Shown one piece after another: positions 23,600-31,626 of a stretch of 49,898 nt of DNA. Numbering within the stretch: position 1 is the first letter of the stretch; each line of letters starts with the position of its first letter. A program made the translations under genes and the position numbers. Under the pieces are notes generated by a model. The model searched no databases and had not been told where the DNA came from. It worked only from the letters and a program-made list of their open reading frames with translations. Source of the DNA: Actinomycetes bacterium (GTDB lineage Bacteria; Actinomycetota; Actinomycetes; Nanopelagicales; Nanopelagicaceae). The DNA lies in contig JANYDL010000054.1 of the NCBI GenBank assembly GCA_025363635.1, forward strand, positions 1 through 49,898. The letters run 5' to 3'.

Positions 23600-24748
23600 T
23601 TAGACCCGTAAAAGACTACGAAACTCTTCTGACCACTTTTCCCATGACCACTCCTTGACAATCCACTCACGTCCGGCCGAGCCCATGCGTTGAGCCATTT
23701 GGGGATTGCCTAGAATCTTCACAATCGCATTAGCTATTTCAAGAACTTTTGTACCGTCAACAACAAGTCCCGTTACTCCATCTTGCACGGCATCTGGGGC
23801 GCCACCTGATTCGCCAGCTATGACTGGAATTCCGCAAGCGCTTGCCTCCAGATAGACAATTCCAAGACCTTCGACTTCTAGCCCGCAAAATCGTGAACGC
23901 GAAGGCATCACAAATAAATCCCCACATCGAATGTATTTAGGAAGCCGTGAGAATTGGACTCGCCCAATGAAAGTCACTGCGTCACTCACTCCTTCATGTG
24001 CGGCAATCTCCTTAAGTTTCTTTAAATATGGTCCTTCTCCTACCAACAGCAGATGCACATTCGTAATTTCTTTACGCACGATTGCCAATGACTCGATCAA
24101 GCGATCCTGACCTTTTCGATGAACAAGTCGACCAACGCTCACAATGAGTTTTTTTTCTTCAAGTCCCAATTCATTTCGCAAAGTTTCGGCTGGACCGCCT
24201 TCTGAGCGCGGGGCAAAATGGTTGACATCAATCCCTGGTGCCAGGCGCACCATTTTCTGACTGGCTTGCTGTGATAGCGCCTTTGAGATCGCGTTCCTCG
24301 TGAACTCTCCTAGGTAGGTGAGGCAATCAATTTGTGTGCCAATCCTTCGCAGAATGAGAGAGAAAGGGAATACTTTCGCCCACCACACTTCATGTCCATG
24401 CGTCAGAGAAATAATTCGTTGCACTCCGGCCCGTCGAAGAATCGGTGCGAGAACGCCCAAAGGCGCAGCAGCTCCAAAACAAGCGCTCTCTATCTCATAT
24501 TCGCGAGCTACTCTACGAATCGCTCTTGCCACCCTCAGCGTTGGAAGCAGTACTGTCGTTTTGTCCCGGATAACACGCACGCCAAAATTATCCAACCAAT
24601 CTTGATCATATTTCTGGAACTCAGGTTGCGAAGATGTGTAGACGACGACAGAACCTCTGGGCAAACGTTCGATCAAGCCAATAACAAAAGTTTCGATCCC
24701 TCCCGCACGAGGTCCAAAATCGTTCGTGACAAAGAGAGTTGATGGCAA
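23600..24748 (-). CDS. pimB: GT4 mannosyltransferase, PimB'-like
   Basis: A 382-residue GT-B glycosyltransferase family 4 protein. The N-terminal TLFVTNDFGPRAGGIETFV is the acceptor/donor loop seen in PimB' enzymes, which add the second mannose to phosphatidylinositol monomannoside from GDP-mannose. The C-terminal half has the donor region IVSVGRLVHRKGQDRLIE and the EX7E-type segment EVEGLGIVYLEASACGIPVI. I place the start at TTG 24748, one base after the upstream gene's stop, which matches family length; a frame open to 24856 would overlap the NlpC gene. It lies near acyltransferase, FadD and NlpC genes as in mycobacteria. Confidence 0.87.
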   Translation of the reverse strand: MPSTLFVTNDFGPRAGGIETFVIGLIERLPRGSVVVYTSSQPEFQKYDQDWLDNFGVRVIRDKTTVLLPTLRVARAIRRVAREYEIESACFGAAAPLGVLAPILRRAGVQRIISLTHGHEVWWAKVFPFSLILRRIGTQIDCLTYLGEFTRNAISKALSQQASQKMVRLAPGIDVNHFAPRSEGGPAETLRNELGLEEKKLIVSVGRLVHRKGQDRLIESLAIVRKEITNVHLLLVGEGPYLKKLKEIAAHEGVSDAVTFIGRVQFSRLPKYIRCGDLFVMPSRSRFCGLEVEGLGIVYLEASACGIPVIAGESGGAPDAVQDGVTGLVVDGTKVLEIANAIVKILGNPQMAQRMGSAGREWIVKEWSWEKWSEEFRSLLRV

Positions 24749-24749
24749 T

Positions 24750-25760
24750 TTAGAATCTTCTTGCGGAAACAAATCTGAGGTCCCCAAAGTGTGAACTAAA
24801 GGATTCAACACGCACTCGAGCGCCTGTGTGCGGAGCATCCACCATTCGGCCTCCACCTAAATAAATTCCGTTATGCGAAATTGGGCTTCCAAAGAAAACT
24901 AAATCCCCCGGCTTGAGTGCGTTCAGTGGCACCCAACGTCCATAATTTGCTTGCGCCGCCGCGGAGTGTGGCAGCGAAACCCCTGCCGCCTGATAGGCAC
25001 GCATAGTTAAGCCCGAGCAATCCCAATAGAGCATTCCGGCTGCGCCGAATACATAACGATCTCCAATTTGCTTAAGTGCAAAACGAATGGCAATTCCCGC
25101 TCGGCCAGAGATACCGCCCGTTGATTTTGCAAATTTTAGGGAAGACTGTTGGTCTCGATCGTTGGCGGCTTGAGTTAATTTTGCCAATCGAATGCGGTCG
25201 CTCTTCTTTAACTTCGCAAGTAATTTTTCAATATCTTTGAGTTTTGATTGTGCCTGCGCGCTTTGCGCCAACAACCTCTGTTGCGTTGCACGAACTAAGG
25301 CAAGTTTGTCATTGACAGTCAGAGTGGTGGCGTTGAGACGTTGTTGTGCGGCAGAGAATTTGCGCAGTTGGATTCCCTTACGACGCGTCAACGCTGCCAA
25401 GGAACCTGCAGAAGATAAGTACAAAGTCGGATCTGAAGCGAAAAGTAGTTCTAGGCCCTGGCCGAGTCCGCCTGATTTATATTGTTCGATAGCGATAGTT
25501 CCCAAAGATTTACGAAGTTGCGCAACCGTTTGACCTTGAGCAGAGGCTTGTTGTCGAATGCCAGTTAAGGTTCGGTTGAGGGAAGCGAGTTGAACCTTGG
25601 CCGCTTGGGCGCCTTCGGCTGCCGTTGCGGCCTCTTGCTGGAGCCGGATGACCTGTCTTTGAACATCGACCAATGAAGGTGCCGCCTCGGCCGGGGCTCC
25701 GAGTAGGGCACTTCCCACCACTAGCGCAATCGAACTCACCACTAGCTTTGAAAATTTCAT
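24750..25760 (-). CDS. Secreted NlpC/P60 peptidoglycan hydrolase with coiled coil
   Basis: A 336-residue exported cell-wall hydrolase. It has a signal peptide (cleavage probably after AEAA at about residue 27), a long coiled-coil region (about 30-200, rich in Gln, Ala and Lys) and a C-terminal NlpC/P60 domain. Catalytic Cys is in YWDCSGLTMRAY, the histidine in ISHNGIYLGGG, with DAPHTG as the third position. The architecture is that of RipA-like D,L-endopeptidases that cut stem peptides at division; the coiled coil may autoinhibit or recruit. Leaderless promoter; PimB gene follows after 1 base. Confidence 0.93.
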   Translation of the reverse strand: MKFSKLVVSSIALVVGSALLGAPAEAAPSLVDVQRQVIRLQQEAATAAEGAQAAKVQLASLNRTLTGIRQQASAQGQTVAQLRKSLGTIAIEQYKSGGLGQGLELLFASDPTLYLSSAGSLAALTRRKGIQLRKFSAAQQRLNATTLTVNDKLALVRATQQRLLAQSAQAQSKLKDIEKLLAKLKKSDRIRLAKLTQAANDRDQQSSLKFAKSTGGISGRAGIAIRFALKQIGDRYVFGAAGMLYWDCSGLTMRAYQAAGVSLPHSAAAQANYGRWVPLNALKPGDLVFFGSPISHNGIYLGGGRMVDAPHTGARVRVESFSSHFGDLRFVSARRF

Positions 25761-25766
25761 TCGGTC

Positions 25767-25772
25767 AGGCTA
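25767..25772 (-). promoter_or_regulatory. Leaderless -10 element for the NlpC/P60 gene
   Basis: Minus-strand TAGCCT stands 6 bases before the ATG at 25760, with no ribosome-binding site. The hexamer is the same as before the EamA gene at 27454. Confidence 0.5.
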
Positions 25773-25811
25773 GTGCTAGGGGAAGAAGGTACTCAACTCA
25801 GAGTCTAGAAA

Positions 25812-26000
25812 TCAGCCCTGACCTGCACTTTTAAAACGGAGTGGTCTCACCAATCCTCGATCTGAAAGCACCTCTAAGGCGTGGATAGTGGATTGGCTAA
25901 CCTCTGGTGCAAAATCAATCACAGGTGCTAGAAAAGCCGCCACGACGCACTCTCCGCAAGCGATCTCCTTCATCACACATTTTTCGCAATCGATGATCAT
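25812..26000 (-). CDS. Small cysteine-rich protein (CxxC...CxxC)
   Basis: A 62-residue protein with DCEKCVMKEIACGECVV: two CxxC-type pairs separated by seven residues, followed by a hydrophobic run and a short helical region (SQSTIHALEVLSDRGLVRPL). I recognise the CEKC...CGECVV pattern as recurring in small actinobacterial proteins near NlpC/P60 genes, but no function is known to me. The cysteines could bind zinc or an Fe-S cluster. The leaderless-type TACGCT before its ATG supports it as real. Confidence 0.72.
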   Translation of the reverse strand: MIIDCEKCVMKEIACGECVVAAFLAPVIDFAPEVSQSTIHALEVLSDRGLVRPLRFKSAGQG

Positions 26001-26006
26001 AGGTAA

Positions 26007-26012
26007 AGCGTA
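26007..26012 (-). promoter_or_regulatory. Leaderless -10 element for the 62-residue protein gene
   Basis: Minus-strand TACGCT lies 6 bases before the ATG at 26000, without a Shine-Dalgarno sequence. Confidence 0.5.
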
Positions 26013-26083
26013 AATCTCGCCACTGACATCGGCTTGTCAATTCCTTCTGCCTATTCTGCACTCCTCTGGTTATTAAGAGTCAA

Positions 26084-26089
26084 TACAGT
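26084..26089 (+). promoter_or_regulatory. Leaderless -10 element for the RibD_C-like gene
   Basis: TACAGT stands 7 bases before the ATG at 26097. This decides the start against a TTG at 26034, which has neither promoter nor ribosome-binding site. Confidence 0.5.
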
Positions 26090-26096
26090 AAGGCGC

Positions 26097-26612
26097 ATGA
26101 CCGTCACTGCCAATCTCGTCGTCGGAGCGGACGGATCAACTCGCATGGGTGGGAACTCTCGTGGGCTCAGCACTTCTGCAGATAGAGCCTTTTTTTTACA
26201 GGAGCGCAAGAGCCGCAACTGCATCATCATTGGAGGGCGTACCGCAGAAGGAGCGGACTATGAGGAATCCCCGGCTCCCATCATCGTTCTTTCACATTCC
26301 CTCCCTCCACTTTTAGAGAGAAATGCTCAAGCTCTCTGGTGGAATTGTTCACCGACGGAGGCAATAGAAAGGGCCGGGAAGGATTTCGGAAAGGAGATCG
26401 GGATTGAAGCGGGACCAAAATTGCTCATCTCGTTCTTGCAATCCAGAGTTGTTGATGTCCTTGACATGAGCGTTACTCCAATTTATGGCGGCGAAGGTCA
26501 TGTTGATGCGCAGTACCTATTTTCTTTTTTTGATCACGTAGAGCAGTCCGAAATTGATGACACTATTTTTTATCATTGCACAAAAACTCAAGCATCTCTT
26601 TTAACTCATTAA
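26097..26612 (+). CDS. RibD C-terminal / dihydrofolate-reductase-like domain protein
   Basis: A 171-residue protein with the DHFR-like fold of the RibD C-terminal domain. The N-terminal TANLVVGADGSTRMGGNS matches the family's substrate strand and NSRGLSTSADRAFFLQ its first helix, with NCIIIGGRTAEG as the NADPH-binding G-x-G-R/T segment. RibD_C reduces a pyrimidine ribosyl intermediate of riboflavin synthesis, but stand-alone actinobacterial members do other or unknown reductions. At 171 residues it is shorter than most (about 230); the distal part is atypical. The deaminase half of RibD is absent. Confidence 0.7.
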   Translation: MTVTANLVVGADGSTRMGGNSRGLSTSADRAFFLQERKSRNCIIIGGRTAEGADYEESPAPIIVLSHSLPPLLERNAQALWWNCSPTEAIERAGKDFGKEIGIEAGPKLLISFLQSRVVDVLDMSVTPIYGGEGHVDAQYLFSFFDHVEQSEIDDTIFYHCTKTQASLLTH

Positions 26613-26617
26613 GAAAT

Positions 26618-27454
26618 CTATAAGGACACCAACGCCACTCCACTAATTGCCAATATTATTCCAAGATATTGCACTGAGTGAAGTCGTTCATGTAAGAATC
26701 TAAACGCGAGTATTGCGGTCATGATTGGAAAGAGTGAACCTAATACCATTACAACAGAAACAAGTCCTAATGTAGAAGCAATCCCGACAAGTGCATTGGC
26801 GCTAAAGTCTGCAATTCCAATAAAAGAAAGTCGAGGAATATCCGAACGTCTTAGACCACCGAAGCTTCGACGCTTGGCAGCGATCCCGGCAGAAATTATC
26901 AACGTAGTCACACGCATGGCAACCATCGTCATGAGCGGATTGATTTGCGAACCCTTTGCCATAAAAGTCAAAGCAGTGCCAAACCCGCACGCTGCACCTA
27001 GTGCAAGGATCAGAGGACGAAGAGGCAAAGTGGAAGATAATTCTGGGCCGCTGGCACAAAAAGCGCCTACCAGCGCTACAGCAATTCCGACTCCTTGTAA
27101 GAGAGGTAGATGCTCTCCCCTTAAAAGTGCATATGCGACTGGAACAATTGCACAAAGAGAACTAATTGGTGATACGACACCCATACGACCGGTCGATAGA
27201 CCTGCATAGAGCGCAACAAGACCTAGGTATCCACTCACGCCTGCGAAGATGGCAGATTGTAAATATCCCTCCGGCCCAAGTAAAGGTGAATGCCACTGAT
27301 GTGAAATGAGCGCAACTGCAATTCCAAAAACTAAACCAAGTCCTTGCGAAGCACCTGTTACTGCGATTGCAGGGAGCCGCTTTGCTAATCTTCCACCTTC
27401 AAAATCGCCGGTTCCCCAGAGCGCCGCAGAGAAAAGTGCGAGAAGTATGGCCAT
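26618..27454 (-). CDS. EamA/DMT family transporter
   Basis: A 278-residue protein with about ten membrane helices in two repeats of the EamA domain; the N-terminal ALLSALWG-like segment is LALFSAALWGTGDFEGGRLA and the second repeat ends with FLHERLHSVQYLGIILAISG. Family members export amino acids, nucleotides or sugars. The substrate is unknown. It is a single gene with its own leaderless promoter, convergent with the RibD_C-like gene and divergent from the DUF3000 gene. Confidence 0.92.
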   Translation of the reverse strand: MAILLALFSAALWGTGDFEGGRLAKRLPAIAVTGASQGLGLVFGIAVALISHQWHSPLLGPEGYLQSAIFAGVSGYLGLVALYAGLSTGRMGVVSPISSLCAIVPVAYALLRGEHLPLLQGVGIAVALVGAFCASGPELSSTLPLRPLILALGAACGFGTALTFMAKGSQINPLMTMVAMRVTTLIISAGIAAKRRSFGGLRRSDIPRLSFIGIADFSANALVGIASTLGLVSVVMVLGSLFPIMTAILAFRFLHERLHSVQYLGIILAISGVALVSL

Positions 27455-27460
27455 TCGGCA

Positions 27461-27466
27461 AGGCTA
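27461..27466 (-). promoter_or_regulatory. Leaderless -10 element for the EamA gene
   Basis: Minus-strand TAGCCT lies 6 bases before the ATG at 27454, without a Shine-Dalgarno sequence. Confidence 0.5.
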
Positions 27467-27502
27467 CCGCCCTGCCTCCCACCTTTGCCTCCTGACTATC
27501 TT

Positions 27503-27508
27503 TACATT
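27503..27508 (+). promoter_or_regulatory. Leaderless -10 element for the DUF3000 gene
   Basis: TACATT stands 6 bases before a GTG at 27515. This points to that GTG as the start rather than a TTG at 27485. The same TACATTGAG string precedes the FTR1 gene. Confidence 0.5.
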
Positions 27509-27514
27509 GAGGCA

Positions 27515-28096
27515 GTGGATCCAAGAGTCTTTCAAAATGTAGTTGACGTCTTACAAGGATTCAATCCAAGATCTGAAATTTTACTGGAAGAAGTCCCTGC
27601 CCCACAAAAACTTGCAATGCACTCTTTCGCATTTTCGGCAGATGTAAGTAACGGTCTATCAGGAGATGCAGAAGATGAAATTGCATCAGGACGTTTTGTA
27701 TTGCTTCATGAGCCAGACGGACAGGACACCTGGGATGGCGAATTCCGCTGCGTCACATATATTCGCGCAGATGTTGATGTCATGATGCAAGAAGATCCCC
27801 TTCTGCCTTCCGTGGGATGGAACTGGCTTCTACAATCGTTAGATGCATCTCAGTGCGCTTACGCCGCCGCTAGCGGCACGGTGACTCGTGTGGCAAGTGC
27901 TTCTTTTGGAAAACTTTCTACCCGAAGTGATGAAGCTGAAATTGAAATTCGGGCATCATGGACTCCCATCCTTTCGAGCGCCGAAAAAATTGCCAACCAC
28001 ATTCAAGGCTGGTGCACTCTTCTTGAAGAACTCGCCATGTTGCCGCCCATTCCAGAAGGTGTTACCGCAATTCGCTCACCTCATGTTTCGAGGTAG
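27515..28096 (+). CDS. DUF3000 family protein
   Basis: A 193-residue protein of the actinobacterial DUF3000 family, whose function is unknown to me. The family hallmark is the front block FNPRSEILLEEVPAPQKLA followed by MHSFAFSADV, then a domain with WDGEFRCVTYIRADV and WLLQSLDA. It lies directly before RNase D, 3 bases apart, as in other actinobacteria, so a shared role in RNA metabolism is conceivable. No signal peptide or membrane helix. The start is chosen by the leaderless-type promoter. Confidence 0.86.
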   Translation: MDPRVFQNVVDVLQGFNPRSEILLEEVPAPQKLAMHSFAFSADVSNGLSGDAEDEIASGRFVLLHEPDGQDTWDGEFRCVTYIRADVDVMMQEDPLLPSVGWNWLLQSLDASQCAYAAASGTVTRVASASFGKLSTRSDEAEIEIRASWTPILSSAEKIANHIQGWCTLLEELAMLPPIPEGVTAIRSPHVSR

Positions 28097-28099
28097 TTG

Positions 28100-29431
28100 A
28101 TGGAAACCGTTGCAATACCGTTGCTTGCTCCTCTCGAAGGAGTTCCTGAAATCATCAACTCGGAGAGTGCGCTGGCTAAAGCAATTGCGGAATTAACAAC
28201 GGGGGTTGGTCCTTTTGCTATCGATGCCGAACGAGCGTCGGGATATAAATACAGTTCGCGCGCTTATCTCATCCAAATCAAACGCACTGGCGGAGGGTTA
28301 CACCTCTTGGATCCCATCGCATTTCCATCAGATGGAATCCATCCGCTCTTTACACAATTGAACGAACTACTTTCTACTGGTGAAGTAATTCTTCATGCCA
28401 GTACTCAAGACCTGCCATGTTTGCGAGAAGTTGGACTTGACCCTTCACGACTTTTTGATACAGAGTTAGCGGGCAGAATTGCAGGTTTGCCTCGAGTGGG
28501 TCTTGGACCGCTCCTTGAAAGTTTACTTGGTGTAACACTTGCTAAGGAGCACAGTGCAGTTGACTGGTCCATCAGGCCGCTTCCACTTGCATGGTTAACT
28601 TACGCTGCCCTTGATGTCGAACTACTTGTGGAACTTCGAAATATCATGAGCGAAATTTTAGAATCGCAAGGAAAACTGGCATGGGCGTCAGAGGAATTCG
28701 CATCAATTCTTGCTGCAAGGCCACCGGAGAAAAAGAAAGATCCCTGGCGTCGTACTTCGGGTATGCATAAAATTAAAAAAAGAAATGTATTGGCAGTTGT
28801 TCGGGCGCTCTGGTTACGTCGAGACGAAATTGCTCGCGGCCTTGATGTTTCCCCCAGCAAACTCCTCTCTGATTCTGCTTTGCTGGAGTTGGCAGTTCAT
28901 ACTCCAAAAAATCGTAAAGAGATGGAGAAAGTCTTAAGGCCCATTGGGGCACGCGCCCGTTGGTTTGAGCAGACCGATGAGTGGCTGAACGAAATAGAAA
29001 GTGCTGTTGCACTTCCTGAGAGTGAATGGCCTCAAATGAGGGCTCAATCAGATGGCCCTCCTCCTGCGAAGATCTGGCGGGAGAAATATCCTCAGAAATA
29101 CGCTCCCCTTTCCCACGCGCGCGCGGGGATTGAGGCGAAAAGCGCTGAGTTGGCAATCCCCGCGGAGAATCTCATTAGCCCTGAGATAGTTCGCCGGGTG
29201 ATCTGGGAGCCGCCTACCGGATCCATGCAGGCGCTCGACGTCGAGAGCGTAGAAAGCACCCTTCGCGAGCGCGGAGCGCGTCCATGGCAAGCCTCGATAG
29301 TTGCGCCTCTACTTGCGGCAGCACTGTTGGAGCGCGAAGCGATTACTCTGCCAGAATCGCCCATGGAAACGCCAGCAACGCCAGCAGAGCCAGCAACGCC
29401 AGCAGTTGGAGGAGATAAGCCGAAGGTGTGA
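28100..29431 (+). CDS. rnd: Ribonuclease D family 3'-5' exonuclease with HRDC domain
   Basis: A 443-residue RNase D-like enzyme that trims 3' ends of structured RNAs such as tRNA precursors. The DEDDy exonuclease motifs are DAER (D-x-E), the middle aspartate in STQDLPCL, and YAALDVELL with the tyrosine-type third motif. An HRDC domain follows (about residues 225-300). The C-terminal 20 residues are a repeated ATPA/EPATPA low-complexity tail. The ATG at 28100 has a GAGG site at 7-base spacing, preferred over the in-frame TTG at 28097. Confidence 0.9.
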   Translation: METVAIPLLAPLEGVPEIINSESALAKAIAELTTGVGPFAIDAERASGYKYSSRAYLIQIKRTGGGLHLLDPIAFPSDGIHPLFTQLNELLSTGEVILHASTQDLPCLREVGLDPSRLFDTELAGRIAGLPRVGLGPLLESLLGVTLAKEHSAVDWSIRPLPLAWLTYAALDVELLVELRNIMSEILESQGKLAWASEEFASILAARPPEKKKDPWRRTSGMHKIKKRNVLAVVRALWLRRDEIARGLDVSPSKLLSDSALLELAVHTPKNRKEMEKVLRPIGARARWFEQTDEWLNEIESAVALPESEWPQMRAQSDGPPPAKIWREKYPQKYAPLSHARAGIEAKSAELAIPAENLISPEIVRRVIWEPPTGSMQALDVESVESTLRERGARPWQASIVAPLLAAALLEREAITLPESPMETPATPAEPATPAVGGDKPKV

Positions 29432-29457
29432 ATTACGCAACATTAGAGTTGCGTAAT
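29432..29457. promoter_or_regulatory. Perfect inverted repeat upstream of the FTR1 gene
   Basis: ATTACGCAAC (29432-29441) and GTTGCGTAAT (29448-29457) are perfect 10-base arms with a 6-base spacer, starting just after the RNase D stop and ending 15 bases before the FTR1 -10 element. With no T-run a terminator is unlikely; an operator over the -35 region, perhaps for an iron-responsive repressor, fits. The arms do not spell a classical Fur or IdeR box. Confidence 0.55.
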
Positions 29458-29471
29458 ACCTGAATGCGCTT

Positions 29472-29477
29472 TACATT
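29472..29477 (+). promoter_or_regulatory. Leaderless -10 element for the FTR1 gene
   Basis: TACATT lies 6 bases before the GTG at 29484. The inverted repeat 29432-29457 overlaps the place where a -35 element would be. Confidence 0.5.
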
Positions 29478-29483
29478 GAGCAG

Positions 29484-30311
29484 GTGTTCAGCACATTCAT
29501 CATCGCCCTACGCGAAGGGCTAGAAGCCTCCCTCATCGTTGGCATTCTCTTGGCTTATCTCCACAAAAGTGAGCGTAAATCACTTCGTGGAGCGCTCTGG
29601 ACTGGCGTCACCCTGGCTGTAGCCCTCTCCCTGGGCCTCGGCGCCTTCTTGACCTTTACCTCACATGAATTACCTAAACACGGTGAAGAGGTTTTTGCCG
29701 GCACGCTAGCGGTGGTTGCGGTAGCGCTCGTGACAGCGATGGTCTTCTGGATGAAACGCACCGCACGAAATATGCGAACAGAGCTGGAAGGAAAAGCGTC
29801 CCAGGCCGCCCACTTAGGCACCCTCGCAATGATTGCGACAGCTTTCGTTGCAGTAGCGCGGGAAGGTTTGGAGACCGCCCTCTTTCTCTATACAAATTTT
29901 GCGACAGTAAAGACTTCACGTGGTCCCGGAATCGGCCTCATTTTGGGGCTCGGCGCCGCGATCGCTTTGGGATTTCTAATCTACCGTCGGACAATCTCGA
30001 TCAACCTAGGTAAGTTTTTTAAAGTTACAGGCATCGCTCTTATTGTCGTAGCAGCTGGAGTACTTGCAAATGGAATCGGTGACTTGCAAGGAGCGGGTTG
30101 GATTCCTGGAAGTGGTGCGCGCGCTTGGAACATCGAAAGTTGGCTCTCCCCTGATTCACTCATCGCGAGCGCCCTTGCTGGGTCTATTGGTTTTTCATCA
30201 GTGATGACGTGGCTTCAAGTCGCAACCTGGGCCGCCTATATCTCGACGGTTTTAACTATTTTTCTCAAAGCGGGCGCTCCCAAGATCGTGGCGCAAAAAG
30301 TTACTCAGTAA
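29484..30311 (+). CDS. FTR1 family iron permease
   Basis: A 275-residue membrane protein with about seven helices. It carries the two REGLE iron-binding motifs that define FTR1/EfeU (ALREGLEASLIVGILLAYL near the start, AVAREGLETALFLY about residue 127). FTR1/EfeU permeases move Fe3+ inward. The usual partners EfeO and EfeB, or a multicopper oxidase, are absent from the window, so it works alone or with distant genes. GTG start, leaderless promoter; it appears inserted between RNase D and fadA, genes that are usually closer together in actinobacteria (from memory). Confidence 0.93.
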   Translation: MFSTFIIALREGLEASLIVGILLAYLHKSERKSLRGALWTGVTLAVALSLGLGAFLTFTSHELPKHGEEVFAGTLAVVAVALVTAMVFWMKRTARNMRTELEGKASQAAHLGTLAMIATAFVAVAREGLETALFLYTNFATVKTSRGPGIGLILGLGAAIALGFLIYRRTISINLGKFFKVTGIALIVVAAGVLANGIGDLQGAGWIPGSGARAWNIESWLSPDSLIASALAGSIGFSSVMTWLQVATWAAYISTVLTIFLKAGAPKIVAQKVTQ

Positions 30312-30328
30312 ACTTTTCTAACTGAGTA
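30302..30328 (+). other. Hairpin across the FTR1 stop codon
   Basis: TACTCAGT and ACTGAGTA are perfect 8-base arms with an 11-base loop, spanning the stop codon. Probably protects the 3' end or helps termination. Confidence 0.4.
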
Positions 30329-30339
30329 TTGCGACTTTG

Positions 30340-30372
30340 GCCGTTTGACTCAACGGCTAGAGGTACCTTTTT
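30340..30372 (+). terminator. Weak terminator-like hairpin after FTR1
   Basis: GCCGTT-TGACTC-AACGGC is followed, 10 bases later, by TTTTT. The distance to the T-run makes this a poor terminator by itself; together with the previous hairpin it may end the FTR1 transcript. Confidence 0.4.
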
Positions 30373-30437
30373 CCCCTACTGACGAGTAACCTACATCTGA
30401 CCTCGTGATACCACTGGTCCCAGAAGAAGGAACTCAT

Positions 30438-31625
30438 ATGTCGCGCTCCGTAGTGCTAGTCGATGCTGTTCGAACTCCATTCGGAAAGTCAGGCTCGTTG
30501 TATGCGGAGGTCAGAGCCGATGACCTCATGGTCAGAGCAATTCGAGGACTTCTCGATCGCAATCCGCACGTTCCTCTAGAACAAATTGACGATGTCGCCA
30601 TTGCCGCCGCAACTCAAATGGGAGATCAAGGGATGAATCTTGGTCGCAGCGTTGGGCTGCTCGCTGGTTTACCTAAAACAGTTCCTGGATATTCGGTTGA
30701 TAGATGGTGCGCTGGCGCACTCACTGCAGTCACGACGATTTCTGCTGCGATCGCATTTGGCGCCTACGACATCGCAATTGCCGGTGGAGTCGAACACATG
30801 GGACGCCACCCTATTGGAGAGGGCCTTGATCCCAATCCACGTTTTCTTGCAGAGAAGATTGTTGATCAAGATGCCCTTGCCATGGGAGCGACTGCAGAGA
30901 GACTTCACGATCGCTTTGATCATTTAACAAAGTCACGAACAGATGCCTATGCCTACAACTCTCAAATGAAAACTGCAGCGGCCTATGCAGCAGGAAAATT
31001 GCAAAGAGATTTGATTCCAGTCGCGACTCGCAGCAGTGAACTTGGTTGGGGTATTGCTAGCGTTGATGAACCACCTCGTCCTTCAACAACGATGGAGGGA
31101 TTAGCCGGACTGAAGACGCCTTTCAGACCATCTGGGCGAGTAACAGCTGGCAACTCATCTGGCATTAATGATGGTGCGACTGCCTCTCTCTTGATGAGTG
31201 AAGATAAAGCAAAAGAATTGGGAGTTGGCATCAAGGCGCGATTGGTGACCTTTGCATTTGCTGGAGTGGAGCCAGAAATCATGGGATTTGGTCCGGTACC
31301 TGCCACAATTAAAGCTTTAGAAAAAGCAGGGCTGAGTATTTCCGAGATTGGTCTCTTCGAAATTAATGAAGCATTTGCGATTCAGGTTCTGGCATTTCTT
31401 GATCATTTTGGAATTGCAGATGACGATCCACGCGTTAATTTATTCGGGGGCGCGATTGCGGTAGGACATCCACTCGCATCTTCAGGAGTCAGGCTCATAC
31501 TCAACCTTGCTCGGGGCTTTGAAGAGCACCCAGAAGTTCGCTACGGAATTACAACGATGTGCATTGGCCTTGGAATGGGCGGCACCGTTATCTGGGAGAA
31601 CCCATCATGGAAAGGTGGGAAATAA
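30438..31625 (+). CDS. fadA: Acetyl-CoA acyltransferase (thiolase)
   Basis: A 395-residue thiolase, the last step of beta-oxidation, cutting 3-ketoacyl-CoA to acetyl-CoA and a shorter acyl-CoA. The acylated cysteine is in DRWCAGALTAV, the catalytic histidine in GGAIAVGHPLASSG and the second cysteine in TMCIGLGMGG; NEAFAIQ is also conserved. The ATG at 30438 has AAGGA in front; a GTG at 30405 in the same frame is less likely. It is one base from fadB, the trifunctional partner. Confidence 0.95.
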   Translation: MSRSVVLVDAVRTPFGKSGSLYAEVRADDLMVRAIRGLLDRNPHVPLEQIDDVAIAAATQMGDQGMNLGRSVGLLAGLPKTVPGYSVDRWCAGALTAVTTISAAIAFGAYDIAIAGGVEHMGRHPIGEGLDPNPRFLAEKIVDQDALAMGATAERLHDRFDHLTKSRTDAYAYNSQMKTAAAYAAGKLQRDLIPVATRSSELGWGIASVDEPPRPSTTMEGLAGLKTPFRPSGRVTAGNSSGINDGATASLLMSEDKAKELGVGIKARLVTFAFAGVEPEIMGFGPVPATIKALEKAGLSISEIGLFEINEAFAIQVLAFLDHFGIADDDPRVNLFGGAIAVGHPLASSGVRLILNLARGFEEHPEVRYGITTMCIGLGMGGTVIWENPSWKGGK

Positions 31626-31626
31626 A

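Noticed and set aside
24749-24856. Longer N-terminus for the PimB-like protein
   Set aside because: It would overlap the NlpC/P60 gene by about 100 bases; family similarity begins at LPSTLFVTNDF and the TTG at 24748 follows the upstream stop by one base.
28773-29156. 127-codon open frame opposite RNase D
   Set aside because: Antisense shadow of a conserved gene with no recognisable motif.
29368-29412. Short GCCAGCAAC-type repeats at the 3' end of RNase D
   Set aside because: They encode a low-complexity Ala-Thr-Pro tail within the gene; too short and irregular for a CRISPR or mobile repeat.
31507-31626. Longer N-terminus for FadB
   Set aside because: It reads through the thiolase gene in another frame; the ATG at 31627 follows the thiolase stop directly.
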